Shown here: piece by piece, positions 7,693 through 17,381 of the stretch
How the letters are laid out: each line of letters starts with the position of its first letter
Numbering within the stretch: the first letter of the stretch is position 1
NCBI GenBank assembly: GCA_022641375.1
Contig: JALCDF010000014.1
Location: 1-33,915 of the forward strand
Origin: Megasphaera sp.
Lineage (GTDB): Bacteria > Bacillota > Negativicutes > Veillonellales > Megasphaeraceae
DNA length: 33,915 nucleotides
Direction of reading: 5' to 3'
The notes under the pieces: model-generated
The model's database searches: none
What the model was told of the DNA's origin: nothing
What the model saw: the letters and a program-made list of their open reading frames with translations, nothing else
Position numbers and translations under genes: made by a program

Positions 7693-10600
7693 TTATTCTT
7701 TTTTTACTTTAAACCAGGCAGCGTACATCGTCGGCAATACCAGCAAGGTCAGTATCGTGGCTACGAACAGGCCGCTGGCAATCGCTACGGCCATAGGCCC
7801 CCAGAAGATGCTGCTCATCAGCGGCACCATGCCTAAGATGGCCGCGGCAGCCGTCAGCATGATCGGCCTGAACCGCATCACCGCCGAATCGATAATGGCA
7901 TGCCAGGGATTCTCGCCGGCAGCCATATGTTTCTGTATCTGGTCGATGAGGATAACCGAATTGCGGATAATCATCCCCGACAAGGCCAGAATCCCCAGAT
8001 CCGCGACAAACCCCAACGATTTGCCGAAGATGAGCATCCCGAAGGATACACCGATGATGCCCATGGGCGCCGTAATCAGCGTCAAAAACATCAACGACGG
8101 ACTGCGCAGCTGCAACATGAGCAGCGTCATGATGACGAGGATCATGATAGGAATCGGCGTCATCAGATATTTAAGCGATTTCTGACTGTTTTCCAACGCC
8201 CCGTCTACCTTTACGTCATACCCGAAAGGCATTCCCGTGCGGATATCTTCAATGGAATCATACGCTTTTTGCGTAGCATCATTGGCCGTACCGGATTTGA
8301 TAGAGGCATTGACCGTAATCGTCGGCTTCAAATCACGCCGCCAGATCAAGCCGTCTTCCGCCGCATAGGTGATATGGGCAATCTGTTCCAACGGCACCGT
8401 ACCACCCGTCCCGGTATAGACGGGGATACTCTTCAGTTTTGACAAGTCATTGCGGTCACTGTCCTGCAGCCGCAACTGGATGCCGATGGTACGATCGCCG
8501 GCATAATACTGGGCCACGGTAGCTCCCGTAAGTTCCGTATACATCGTCTTGGAAACATCCTGGCTGGTAATCCCCAGCGCCCGCAATTTATCCTGATCCA
8601 GTTCTATATGCATGACTTTATTCTTCTGTTCCCAATTCAGGAATACATTTTCCACATTGGAATCCTGCCCGATGCGATTGGCAATCTGGCGGGCATAGGT
8701 CTTTACTTTTTCCGAATCATACCCGGATACCCGCAGCATGATGGGATAATCCGACGGCGGTCCCAACGGGACTGTCTTGACATTGCAGCGTACCCCGGGC
8801 TGTTTATCCCGCATTTCTTCTTTGATCCGCTGCGTCAACGCCGTACGCCCTGCCGTGTCCTTGGCTACGACGACGAACTGGGCATAATTGTTGGCCGGCA
8901 AAATCGGTTCCAGCGTCAGGACAAACCGCGGTGCGCCTTCCCCGACATAATAGGAATAATCCTTCAATACATCCTGCTGCCCGTCGAGGTATTGGGCAAG
9001 AGTAGAAGCCTCCGCCTGTGTCGCCTGCATGGACGACCCTTCGGGAAGGGTCATTTCTACAATGAGTTCCGGCCGCAGCGACGGCGGAAAGAATTCCTGC
9101 GGAATCAATTTCATCATGCCGAGCGACACCATAAATAAGGCTGCCGTCCCGCCCAGTACGATTACCCGATGCAGGAGGAACCAATTCAATACTTTACGGA
9201 ACATCACGTAGAAACGACTTTGGTACAATGGCTTTTCTGCGGTCGCCGGCTTCACTTTGATGAGATAATACCCAAAAAGCGGCGCGACCATGACGGATAC
9301 GACCCATGAAATGAGCAGCGAGGCCGTGATGACCGGGAATAAGGCTTTACAAAATTCCGCAGCCGCCCCATCCGAAAAGGCCACGGGAATAAATCCCGCA
9401 CAGGTTACCAGTGTCCCCGTGAGCATCGGCTTGGCCGTTTGCGTAAAGGCATAACAGGCAGCCGTCAGCCGGTCTTTCCCTTTCTCCAGCTGGACACTCA
9501 TCATTTCCACGGCAATGATGGCATCATCGACGAGGAGGCCCAGGGCGATGATCAGGGACCCCAGGGATACCTTGTGCAAATCGATGCCGAAGATATTCAT
9601 GACGCAAAATACACCGGTCAGCACTAGCGGGATACAGAACGCTACGACCAAACCGGTCCGCAGCCCCAGACTGATGAAACTGACGATGAGGACGATGATG
9701 ATCGCTTCCCGCAGTGTATTGACAAAATCACTGATGGATTCCTTGACTACTTTCGGCTGGTCCGAGACCTGATGGATTTCCATGCCCGCCGGAAGTTCCG
9801 TTTTCGCACTGGAAACCAGCTTCTGGAGATTTTCTCCCAACGTCAGGATATTGCCGCCGTCAGACATGGACAACGCGATTCCGACGGCCGGTTTGCCATT
9901 ATAATACATCTTGGGATCCGCCGGTTCGATGGATTTCCGTTCCACTTTGGCGATATCGCCCAGGCGGAAGACACGGCCATTGGCATTGATTGGTAAATTG
10001 CGGATAGCTTCGACATCCGTAAACGAACCGCTGATACGCAGATAGACATTATCTGATTTCGTATCGGTCATACCCGTCGGAGTCATGGCATTCTGACTGT
10101 TGATTGCATTTGAAATAGTCGTTGCCGAAATCCCCAATTCAGCTAATTTGGCATTCGCTATTTCCACATAGACCCGTTCGGTCTGGTCACCCAGCAGTTC
10201 GACTTTGCTGACATCCGGGACCGTCAGCATCATGCGGCGGATTTTTTCGGCTTTCTTGCGCAAATCTTCATACGTATACCCATCGCCGGTCACAGCATAC
10301 ACCGAACCGTATACATCGTCGAAGCGGTCATTGAAATATGGACCGTATACGCCGTCGGGCAAATCTTTTTTCATGTCGTTCGTCAGATTTCGCACTTCGG
10401 TCCAGGTACTTCGTATCTTGTCCGTAGAAATCTTATCATCCAGCGTGACATAAATGACCGACTGCCCCGGCCGGGAATAGCTCTTGATATAATCCAGGTG
10501 CTTCGTATCCTGTAATTTTTTTTCGATCTTATCGGTGACCTGGTCCTGCATCTGCTGTGCTGTCGCCCCCGGCCAGGCGACCGTGACGACCATTTCCCGC

Positions 10601-10728
10601 ACCGTATACGCCGGATCTTCCATACGGCCTAACTTCATGTATGAAAAGATACCGGCTATGGCAACGACGATGATGAAATACCACACGAGATATTTATTGT
10701 GCAGGGAGACCTCAGACAGATTCCTCAT
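7693..10728 (-). CDS. RND efflux transporter, inner-membrane permease (AcrB/HAE1-like)
   Basis: 1011 aa, the usual length for RND pumps. It has an N-terminal helix, a large periplasmic domain (about 35-330), then helices with GLLVDDAIIAVEMM, where Asp401 and Asp402 correspond to the proton-relay Asp pair of AcrB TM4. A second periplasmic domain and a C-terminal helix bundle complete the duplicated architecture. It would form a trimer driving proton-coupled export of drugs, detergents or lipids through an outer-membrane channel. Its ATG overlaps the stop of the adaptor gene (ATGA, 10725-10728), implying translational coupling. No TolC-like outer-membrane factor is encoded next to it, so a channel from elsewhere must be used. 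Substrate unknown. Confidence 0.93.
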   Translation of the reverse strand: MRNLSEVSLHNKYLVWYFIIVVAIAGIFSYMKLGRMEDPAYTVREMVVTVAWPGATAQQMQDQVTDKIEKKLQDTKHLDYIKSYSRPGQSVIYVTLDDKISTDKIRSTWTEVRNLTNDMKKDLPDGVYGPYFNDRFDDVYGSVYAVTGDGYTYEDLRKKAEKIRRMMLTVPDVSKVELLGDQTERVYVEIANAKLAELGISATTISNAINSQNAMTPTGMTDTKSDNVYLRISGSFTDVEAIRNLPINANGRVFRLGDIAKVERKSIEPADPKMYYNGKPAVGIALSMSDGGNILTLGENLQKLVSSAKTELPAGMEIHQVSDQPKVVKESISDFVNTLREAIIIVLIVSFISLGLRTGLVVAFCIPLVLTGVFCVMNIFGIDLHKVSLGSLIIALGLLVDDAIIAVEMMSVQLEKGKDRLTAACYAFTQTAKPMLTGTLVTCAGFIPVAFSDGAAAEFCKALFPVITASLLISWVVSVMVAPLFGYYLIKVKPATAEKPLYQSRFYVMFRKVLNWFLLHRVIVLGGTAALFMVSLGMMKLIPQEFFPPSLRPELIVEMTLPEGSSMQATQAEASTLAQYLDGQQDVLKDYSYYVGEGAPRFVLTLEPILPANNYAQFVVVAKDTAGRTALTQRIKEEMRDKQPGVRCNVKTVPLGPPSDYPIMLRVSGYDSEKVKTYARQIANRIGQDSNVENVFLNWEQKNKVMHIELDQDKLRALGITSQDVSKTMYTELTGATVAQYYAGDRTIGIQLRLQDSDRNDLSKLKSIPVYTGTGGTVPLEQIAHITYAAEDGLIWRRDLKPTITVNASIKSGTANDATQKAYDSIEDIRTGMPFGYDVKVDGALENSQKSLKYLMTPIPIMILVIMTLLMLQLRSPSLMFLTLITAPMGIIGVSFGMLIFGKSLGFVADLGILALSGMIIRNSVILIDQIQKHMAAGENPWHAIIDSAVMRFRPIMLTAAAAILGMVPLMSSIFWGPMAVAIASGLFVATILTLLVLPTMYAAWFKVKKE

Positions 10729-11813
10729 TGCGTATCACTCTCCGTCCGGACGGTTTCTCCCTCTGTCAGCGTATGGACACCGGCCGTAACAACGACATCC
10801 GCCGCATTCAGGCCGGTAACTTTTACGCTGTTATCCCCAAATGCTGCTACGGTGACATCCTTCAGCATCAGCTTGTGATCATCACCGACGACCCATACCT
10901 GCGGCTGATCTCCGGTCTGATAAATCGCCGCTAACGGCAATACATAAGTTCCCTGCAAATCCGCTTCTTCACTGTCATTCTTGACACTGGCTGTCATGCC
11001 GAGCTGCATGCCCGCCGGTGGATTGAGGACCGTAACGCACACTTTATACGTCCGTGATGTCGTGTCAGCCATGGGGGATACTTCCCGGACGACGCCATTC
11101 GACTGCTGTCCCTGCTGCGCCCAGAAAGAAATCGTGACCGCTTTCCCTATCGGGAGATTCTGGACCTGATTTTCCGGAACATTGATTTGTACTTCCAAAT
11201 CATTGGAATGGACTAACGTCAGCACTGTCTGACCAGCAGCTACGACCTGCCCCACTTCACCGTTCACCGCCGTGATCACGCCGTCGGCATCGGCAGTCAG
11301 CTGCGTGTATCCCAATTGATTCTGCTGCGCCTGTTGCGACGCCACCGCCTGATCATACTGGGCCTGTGCCTGATCATAAGATGTCTGGTACTGGTCCAGG
11401 ACAGCTGCACTGACAGCATCCTGGCTATATAATTGCTGATATCTGGCTAAATTAGTCGTCGCCAGATCAAGGGCAGCCTGTGCCGAACTGACCGCCGCCT
11501 GGGTCTGATTGACCGACTGGATGATATCCTTGGGATCGACAGTCATCAGGACATCCCCGTTGTGCACGACACTGCCCAGCTGCACATTCCGGGAAATAAT
11601 CCGGCCGCCAGCCTGGAAGGACAGATTGGATTCATAGCGTCCCCGCACCGTACCGGAATAGGTTCCTTCCGTACTATCCGTGCCGGTCCCCACCTGCGTG
11701 ACCTTGACCAGCGGCAGTTCTTCTTTTGCTGTTTCCTTTTGACCGCAGCCGCTGATACACGTGATCATCGCTATCACCAGTGCGGCACACAGCCATTTAT
11801 TTTGGATGATCAT
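10725..11813 (-). CDS. RND efflux periplasmic adaptor (membrane fusion lipoprotein)
   Basis: 362 aa from the ATG at 11813; an upstream in-frame start would lie inside the marR gene and has no RBS, whereas GAGGG precedes 11813. The N-terminus is a lipoprotein signal peptide ending in the lipobox ISGC, so the mature protein is lipid-anchored in the periplasm. An alpha-helical coiled-coil hairpin rich in Gln and Ala (about residues 85-155) is flanked by biotinyl/lipoyl-like halves, followed by beta-barrel and membrane-proximal domains, the AcrA/HlyD layout. It links the RND permease to an outer-membrane channel. Start is one base after the marR stop and the end overlaps the permease start. Confidence 0.92.
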   Translation of the reverse strand: MIIQNKWLCAALVIAMITCISGCGQKETAKEELPLVKVTQVGTGTDSTEGTYSGTVRGRYESNLSFQAGGRIISRNVQLGSVVHNGDVLMTVDPKDIIQSVNQTQAAVSSAQAALDLATTNLARYQQLYSQDAVSAAVLDQYQTSYDQAQAQYDQAVASQQAQQNQLGYTQLTADADGVITAVNGEVGQVVAAGQTVLTLVHSNDLEVQINVPENQVQNLPIGKAVTISFWAQQGQQSNGVVREVSPMADTTSRTYKVCVTVLNPPAGMQLGMTASVKNDSEEADLQGTYVLPLAAIYQTGDQPQVWVVGDDHKLMLKDVTVAAFGDNSVKVTGLNAADVVVTAGVHTLTEGETVRTESDTQ

Positions 11814-11814
11814 A

Positions 11815-12273
11815 TCATTTTTTCCCTCTTTCGGAACATACGACATCGATATCGACCTGAGCTGCATTGTCAGCGGCCATCTTCATGCCCTTGATGGTCA
11901 TCGCTATGAGATCCTCATCCATATCCTTCGTAAGACAGGATATCCAACGATCCAGTATCTGCTGCAGCGGCTGCCGGAGTTGTTCTCCTTTTTCGGTCAG
12001 ATACACATGCTTGAACCGCTTATCCGTATCATCCTGTTTGCGAATCACATACCCTTTTGTTTCCAATGTCTTTACATTGCGGGCTACCTGCCCCTTATCA
12101 GCAGCAATCCGACTGGCAACTTCATCCTGACAGATACCGTCATGCCCGTAAAGATGCCGCAAGATGACATATTCAGGATAACTAAGATTCCAGGACGCAC
12201 ACGCCGCTGTTATATATGTACGCGACCGTCGTTCTAATATACCGAAATTAGTACCTACTGAAAGAAAATCCAT
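11815..12273 (-). CDS. MarR-family transcriptional regulator of the efflux operon
   Basis: 152 aa from the ATG at 12273, chosen because AAGGAGG is 10 nt upstream; the in-frame GTG at 12282 is too close to that RBS. It contains the MarR winged helix: QDEVASRIAADKGQVARNVKTLE (recognition region, split here by function, not by gap) and a wing with DDTDKRFKHVYLT. First gene of marR-adaptor-RND, the common arrangement in which the regulator represses its own pump operon and is released by ligands. A 17-bp palindrome between promoter and RBS is its probable operator. Confidence 0.9.
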   Translation of the reverse strand: MDFLSVGTNFGILERRSRTYITAACASWNLSYPEYVILRHLYGHDGICQDEVASRIAADKGQVARNVKTLETKGYVIRKQDDTDKRFKHVYLTEKGEQLRQPLQQILDRWISCLTKDMDEDLIAMTIKGMKMAADNAAQVDIDVVCSERGKK

Positions 12274-12292
12274 CGTATACACGCCTCCTTAA

Positions 12293-12309
12293 AGTTGATA
12301 TTATCAACT
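12293..12309. promoter_or_regulatory. Probable MarR operator (17-bp palindrome)
   Basis: AGTTGATATTATCAACT is a perfect dyad around a single central base. It lies just downstream of the -10 element and just upstream of the marR RBS, where a bound dimer would block transcription. Confidence 0.7.
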
Positions 12310-12319
12310 AATTATTTAT

Positions 12320-12348
12320 AGTATAGCAGACCATACAGAAATAATCAA
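12320..12348 (-). promoter_or_regulatory. Sigma-70-type promoter of the marR-adaptor-RND operon
   Basis: TTGATT (12348-12343) and TATACT (12325-12320) are 17 bp apart on the minus strand, close to consensus, and lead straight into the palindromic operator and the RBS. Confidence 0.7.
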
Positions 12349-12419
12349 TATCTCTTTATGGTCTGCCAGTACCAGGACAGTACCCCGAAAAGCGTGTATA
12401 CAGCACGGTGCCGTTAGTA

Positions 12420-13049
12420 TTATTTTCTTGTCAGTGTATATAGTAAGGCATTGCAAATGGCCGCTGCCACATTGCTGCCGCCTTTCCGCCCTACGGCTAC
12501 GATATAGGGAACGCCGGTCTGCATGATGACTTCTTTGGCATGCACGACATTGACGAATCCTACGGGAACCCCGATGACCAGGGCCGGATGGAGGCGGCCG
12601 TCCCGGACCAGCTTGTCGATCTGCAGCAAGGCCGTCGGTGCATTGCCGACTGCCAGGATGACCGGTCCGTCAAGCGTGCACGCCTTATCCATGCACGCTA
12701 TCGCCCGGGTCGTACCGTTCGCTTTGGCCTGCGCCGCCACATCCGCATCAGCCATGAAACAACGTTTGCCGCAGTGCAAAGATGCCAGGGCGGTTTTATT
12801 GATGCCGGTAAACGCCATATTCGTGTCCGTCACGATGGTGCACCCGTGCCGCAACGCATCCAGGCCCGTTTCAACCGCCCCTTCGCTGAACCGCAGGGTA
12901 CGGGCATATTCAAAGTCGGCACTGGTATGGATGACCCGTTTGATGATATTTTTCTTCTCCGGCGCCAGTTCAATGTCGCCCAGTTCTTCTTCAATGATTT
13001 CCATACTCCGCTTTTCAATATCAGCGGGGGCTATATGTTCGATTTTCAT
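12420..13049 (-). CDS. cbiC: Cobalt-precorrin-8 methylmutase
   Basis: 209 aa from the ATG at 13049, which has AAGGAG upstream and overlaps the cbiA stop by ATGA; a longer in-frame version would lie inside cbiA. The sequence is CbiC/CobH throughout: RVIHTSADFEYA places the catalytic His at residue 41, followed by VTDTNMAFTGINK, GNAPTAL and PVGFVNVVHAKE. It moves a methyl group from C-11 to C-12, forming cobyrinate. Last gene of the cobalamin run; no strong terminator follows. Confidence 0.95.
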   Translation of the reverse strand: MKIEHIAPADIEKRSMEIIEEELGDIELAPEKKNIIKRVIHTSADFEYARTLRFSEGAVETGLDALRHGCTIVTDTNMAFTGINKTALASLHCGKRCFMADADVAAQAKANGTTRAIACMDKACTLDGPVILAVGNAPTALLQIDKLVRDGRLHPALVIGVPVGFVNVVHAKEVIMQTGVPYIVAVGRKGGSNVAAAICNALLYTLTRK

Positions 13050-14428
13050 ACGGATCTCCTTTGAGAATAACGCTGACACGCCGTTATGAATCGGCGTGCC
13101 CCTTGGATATTTCCCCATAAATGCATATGGGGATAGCCGGCAAACAGCTGACCCCGGCTGTACATACAGTCCCAGCGGCGCCGTCCCGCGGCTTTCCGGG
13201 CATCACAGCTGATGCCGTTGCAGGTGCTGTCGGAATAATGGAATTCATGAGCGGTGTATGTCTCGCCGGCACGGCAAAACAGCGTATCTTCTTTGGCCGT
13301 GACCGTAATATAGCCGAAACGGGTCAACTGCTGTGTCATATACGTCGTCCCGTCGATGGCGCCGACCCAGTCATAGGTCTTGTCCCCATCCCGGAACTGC
13401 TTCATGAGATACATGAAACCGCCGCATTCCGCCAGACAGGGTATATTCTGCTGCAGGGCGCGCCACAGGCTTCCGCGCATGGATAGGTTGGATTCTAACT
13501 GAGACGCATATAATTCGGGATAGCCGCCGCCCAGATATATGCCGTCACAAGCCGGCAGTTTTGTATCCTGCAGCGGACTGAAATAAATGATTTCCGCTCC
13601 CAGTTGTTCCAGGAGACGGAGGGAATCCTCATAATAAAAACAAAACGCGGCATCCCGGGCTACAGCAAGGCACACCTTCCCCACGAAGCCGGGCACCTGG
13701 TCTTCATAGGTAAAAGGCCGGGCCTGCCGGGCCAGGGCCATGATACGGTCTATATCCAATGACTGCGCTGCCTGAGCAGCCAACGCCTGTACCCGGCCCT
13801 GCAGATCATCGATTTCGCCGGCCGTGATGAGTCCCAGATGGCGGCTCGGCAATGTCCCCGCCGGCACATACGGCATATAGCCCAATGCCGGCAGGCCCGT
13901 TTCTTTTTCCCATACCTCTTTATAATAGGCGTAAACAGCGGGCCGGACATGGTTGACGATAAATCCGGCGATATGGCTGTCCGCACGAAAATCCGCCAGT
14001 CCCCGGATCTGGGCCGCCAGCGATATGGCCGCACCGTTGCCGTCTACGATAGCGATGACCGGCGTCCGGGTCGCTCTGGCCAGATCATATGCACTGTCGT
14101 CGCTGGTCGTCCCCAGGCCATCATAGAATCCCATAGCGCCTTCCAGCACCGCTATATCCGCCGCTGCAGAATCGGCGGCCAGCAGATAACGTGCCATCGC
14201 CGCCCCGGCCGTACCGCCGCCAAAGAGGAACATGTCGAGATTCCGTGACGGCGTCCCGATGACCTGGGAATGAAACATCGGGTCGATATAATCGGGGCCG
14301 CTCTTGAACGCGGCGACTTTATATTTCCGAGATCGTAATACTGCCAGCAGGGCACACATGATGGTCGTCTTGCCGCTGCCGCTGCCGGGAGCGGCCAATA
14401 CGATACGCGGTGTATTACACAGAGCCAT
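13046..14428 (-). CDS. cbiA: Cobyrinate a,c-diamide synthase
   Basis: 460 aa, ATG at 14428, overlapping the end of cbiET by 14 bp. It has a P-loop GSGSGKTT (15-22), the CbiA signature GPDYIDP (44-50), and a C-terminal class I glutaminase-like domain with the nucleophile Cys335 in AECGG. The enzyme uses ATP and glutamine to amidate side chains a and c of cobyrinate, the step after CbiC. Length and motif order are normal for the family. Confidence 0.95.
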   Translation of the reverse strand: MALCNTPRIVLAAPGSGSGKTTIMCALLAVLRSRKYKVAAFKSGPDYIDPMFHSQVIGTPSRNLDMFLFGGGTAGAAMARYLLAADSAAADIAVLEGAMGFYDGLGTTSDDSAYDLARATRTPVIAIVDGNGAAISLAAQIRGLADFRADSHIAGFIVNHVRPAVYAYYKEVWEKETGLPALGYMPYVPAGTLPSRHLGLITAGEIDDLQGRVQALAAQAAQSLDIDRIMALARQARPFTYEDQVPGFVGKVCLAVARDAAFCFYYEDSLRLLEQLGAEIIYFSPLQDTKLPACDGIYLGGGYPELYASQLESNLSMRGSLWRALQQNIPCLAECGGFMYLMKQFRDGDKTYDWVGAIDGTTYMTQQLTRFGYITVTAKEDTLFCRAGETYTAHEFHYSDSTCNGISCDARKAAGRRRWDCMYSRGQLFAGYPHMHLWGNIQGARRFITACQRYSQRRSV

Positions 14429-15629
14429 GGTCAGCCTCCCGAAGCGCCCGGATGATATAAATCGGATTCCGCCCTTTCATCATATGATACGGTCCCACAG
14501 TCTGACTGACCGCCGCCGAAATCTGGGTAATATCAACAGCATAACCCTGATGCAGGGTGTAATATGATGTGATTGCCGCCAGCGTTTCCAGCGTGACTGC
14601 CGTCATGACGATGCGGCAGGCGGGATTTTTATGGTATATGCTATCCAGTATCGCTGCCATATTGCCTCTGGTGCCGCCGATAAATACCGCATCCGGCCTG
14701 GGCAAGGACGCCAGCGCTGCCGGTGCTTTGCCGGCGATTACCGTGACATTGGCGGTACCGAAGCGTTCGATATTTTTCGCTGTCAATGCCAGTGCTTCCT
14801 CATTGCATTCACAGGCATATACGTGACCAAACGGTACCTGCATGGCCATTTCCACAGTACACGAGCCGGTACCGGCCCCGATATCATATACGATATCTTC
14901 CGGCTGCGGCTGCAGTTTGGAAATGGCGACGGCGCGAATTTCCTGCTTGGTCATGGGCACATTGCCACGCAAAAACAAGTCATCGTCCCAGCCATGGACC
15001 GGCCGCTGCAAAACCTGGGCACGGTCGTTCAGGATCATCAGGACCGACGGATCGCCCAGCGTCGATTGCTGCATAGATGCAGCCGTTCCTTCTTCTATCC
15101 GTTCATCTTCATAGGATAGATTTTCGCCGGCAAAAACATGCACCTCTCCCAGACCGGCCGTACATAATTCACGGCAGATCGCCGCCACGGAATGCGTCCC
15201 GCCCGTAAGGCAAAACACCTTCGGATGACTGAATACGACACTCACCAGCGGCTGACTGCGGCCATGGCGGCTGACGACACAGGCATCCTGCCAGGTCATG
15301 GACAAGCGCGCCGCAAAATAGACCAGGCTGCTGATACCGCAGATAAGCTGCACCGTACAACCGGGAATCTCCCGCAGACTGGCGGCCAGACTGAAAAACC
15401 CGACATCGCCGGAGACGATGACCGCCGCACAGGCTGCCAATGATTGGGACAATACCGCCTTGATTTCCGACGGGCGGGAAGTCAGATGTGTTTCTTTTCC
15501 CCCGGTCTGTACGGCCTGCATCATCCGCTTATCCCCGATGATCAGCCGGCTCTCCGACAACGCCTGCCGGGCCTGTGTCGTCAATAGCTGCGGATTGCCC
15601 GGCCCCATGCCGATGATATATACCTTCAT
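14415..15629 (-). CDS. cbiET: Precorrin-6Y C5,15-methyltransferase, CbiE-CbiT fusion
   Basis: 404 aa, ATG at 15629 with AAAGGAG 9 nt upstream. Residues 1-200 form a tetrapyrrole methylase domain (VYIIGMGPGNPQLLT start, IVSGDVGFFS at 71-80) as in CbiE. Residues about 210-404 form a Rossmann SAM methyltransferase with DIGAGTGSCTVEM (249-261) as in CbiT. The fused protein corresponds to CobL and catalyses C-5 and C-15 methylation with decarboxylation of the acetate side chain. Overlaps cbiA by 14 bp. Confidence 0.94.
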   Translation of the reverse strand: MKVYIIGMGPGNPQLLTTQARQALSESRLIIGDKRMMQAVQTGGKETHLTSRPSEIKAVLSQSLAACAAVIVSGDVGFFSLAASLREIPGCTVQLICGISSLVYFAARLSMTWQDACVVSRHGRSQPLVSVVFSHPKVFCLTGGTHSVAAICRELCTAGLGEVHVFAGENLSYEDERIEEGTAASMQQSTLGDPSVLMILNDRAQVLQRPVHGWDDDLFLRGNVPMTKQEIRAVAISKLQPQPEDIVYDIGAGTGSCTVEMAMQVPFGHVYACECNEEALALTAKNIERFGTANVTVIAGKAPAALASLPRPDAVFIGGTRGNMAAILDSIYHKNPACRIVMTAVTLETLAAITSYYTLHQGYAVDITQISAAVSQTVGPYHMMKGRNPIYIIRALREADHGSV

Positions 15630-15653
15630 ATATGATGACTCCTTTACGATGGA

Positions 15654-16427
15654 CTATGACAACTCATCCGGCGATGCGGGTATCCATTTGTCCAAAAACT
15701 GACATACTTCACGGCAGTTTTCGCCCGGTTCGGCCTGCCGGGTGATGACGATGGCTTGTGCCCCCGCCTCTTTCGCTGCTTCTATCTTCTCCTGGAAACC
15801 GCCGACCCTGCCGGAATCCTTCATCACGACATAGGCCGCATGATACTGGCGGAACATCGCCAGATTCAATTCCTTGCTGAACGGGCCCTGCATACAAATA
15901 ATCCGGGCCGGCGCATATCCCAGCGACAGGGCTTTGTCCAGCGACTGTCGGGATGATAAGATGCGCAGGACGATACGCCCGGCATATTCCGGCAACGCAG
16001 TGTATACCGCTAAGTCCTTGCTGCCTGTCGTCAGGAATATCGTTCCCTCCGTATGCCCCAGGAATTCGACAGCTTCCTCCATCGAGGCGACTGCCAGATA
16101 GTCCCGGTCGTGACTGACCGGACGGACGACGCGGATATATTCGACAGATGCCGCCCGGCAGGCCTGTTTCATCGTTGCCGTGACGATAGACGCATAGGGA
16201 TGCGTCGCATCGATGGCCAGGCCTATGTGATATTGTGCTATAAACGCAGTCATGTCCCGAACATCCATGCGATGTATCAGGACAGTGACATTGGCTGCCT
16301 GCGGAAGCAGGGACGCCCCGTATGTTGTCGCCACGGATACATAGACAGCGACAGGTTTTCCAGCTAAATATTCCACCAGATGCCGGCCTTCCGTCGTACC
16401 GCCGGCTATCCATATGGATGATGACAT
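15654..16427 (-). CDS. cbiJ: Cobalt-precorrin-6A reductase
   Basis: 257 aa, ATG at 16427 with GAAGGAGGG upstream. It opens with IWIAGGTTEGR (5-15), the nucleotide-binding start of CbiJ/CobK, and has IDATHPYAS around residue 73 and PFSKELN near the C-terminal third, both typical. It reduces the macrocycle with NAD(P)H before the CbiET step. Lies 24 bp upstream of cbiET and 42 bp downstream of pyrD. Confidence 0.92.
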   Translation of the reverse strand: MSSSIWIAGGTTEGRHLVEYLAGKPVAVYVSVATTYGASLLPQAANVTVLIHRMDVRDMTAFIAQYHIGLAIDATHPYASIVTATMKQACRAASVEYIRVVRPVSHDRDYLAVASMEEAVEFLGHTEGTIFLTTGSKDLAVYTALPEYAGRIVLRILSSRQSLDKALSLGYAPARIICMQGPFSKELNLAMFRQYHAAYVVMKDSGRVGGFQEKIEAAKEAGAQAIVITRQAEPGENCREVCQFLDKWIPASPDELS

Positions 16428-16469
16428 AGCAGTGCTCCCTCCTTCAGACTGATTCCCTTCCGGACATAC

Positions 16470-17381
16470 TTATTCTTCAAGCATACCGACAAGATCGGAT
16501 ACATTGGTAATATGCTGTTCGATACAATATTGGTCGATACCGACGGCGATTTCTCCCACCGCTGCCGGATTGACGAAATTATACGCCCCTACGGCTACGG
16601 CACTGGCTCCGGCCAGCATGAACTCAATGGCATCCTGCCAGGAAGAAATTCCTCCCAGTCCCAGGATAGGGATATGGACGACCTTAGCCGTCTGCCATAC
16701 CATGCGCAGCGCTACCGGCTTGATTGCCGGACCGGACAGGCCGCCGGTGATATTCCCCAGCAACGGCCGCCGTGTATGGATATCGACAGCCATGCCGGTA
16801 ATCGTATTGATGAGGGATACCGCATCCGCTCCGGCCGCTTCGACGGCCTGGGCCATGACCGTGATATCCGTCACATTCGGCGACAGTTTCACAATGACCG
16901 GTTTTTTCGTATGATCCTTCACGCTGCGGGTAACAGCTGCCGCCGCTTCCGGCTGCGTACCGAAGACGATGCCGCCTTCTTTTACGTTCGGACAGGAAAT
17001 ATTCACTTCCACTGCCGCTACGCCGTCGACGTCAAGTTCCGCTGCCAGTTGGCCATATTCTTCGACGGTCCCTGCCGACATATTCACGATCAGCGGCGTA
17101 TCATACTGGCATACCTGCGGTAAGATATGCTGCTTAAACGCGGCTACGCCGGGATTTTCCAAACCGATACAATTGAGCATGCCCGACGGTGTTTCGGCGA
17201 TGCGTACGCCGGGATTGCCGCTGCGGGGCAGCGGGGTGATGCCCTTGGAAATAATAGCCCCGATCGTATTGATATCGAAGAAATCAGCGTATTCCACCCC
17301 GAATCCGAACGTGCCCGATGCTCCCATGACCGGCGTTTTCATCGAAATACCGGCAAATGTAGTTTTTAATCTGTTATCCAT
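16470..17381 (-). CDS. pyrD: Dihydroorotate dehydrogenase B, catalytic subunit
   Basis: 304 aa from the ATG at 17381, chosen because GGAGG is 7-8 nt upstream and the pyrK stop overlaps it as TAATG. It begins with the class 1 start [22 protein letters not shown]. The active-site base is Cys130 in [11 protein letters not shown], which marks class 1B rather than the Ser of class 2. The FMN-binding C-terminal GGISSWQDA and GAYNFVNP stretches are present. With PyrK it forms the heterotetramer that oxidises dihydroorotate with NAD+ in pyrimidine synthesis. Confidence 0.95.
   Translation of the reverse strand: MDNRLKTTFAGISMKTPVMGASGTFGFGVEYADFFDINTIGAIISKGITPLPRSGNPGVRIAETPSGMLNCIGLENPGVAAFKQHILPQVCQYDTPLIVNMSAGTVEEYGQLAAELDVDGVAAVEVNISCPNVKEGGIVFGTQPEAAAAVTRSVKDHTKKPVIVKLSPNVTDITVMAQAVEAAGADAVSLINTITGMAVDIHTRRPLLGNITGGLSGPAIKPVALRMVWQTAKVVHIPILGLGGISSWQDAIEFMLAGASAVAVGAYNFVNPAAVGEIAVGIDQYCIEQHITNVSDLVGMLEE

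Noticed and set aside
12310-12419. Terminator after cbiC
   Set aside because: Only a 4-bp CGTG/CACG stem without a T-run was found.
15709-16413. 234-codon second minus-strand frame over cbiJ
   Set aside because: cbiJ in the other frame has clear family motifs and an RBS; this is a frame shadow rich in Gly/Arg/Ser.
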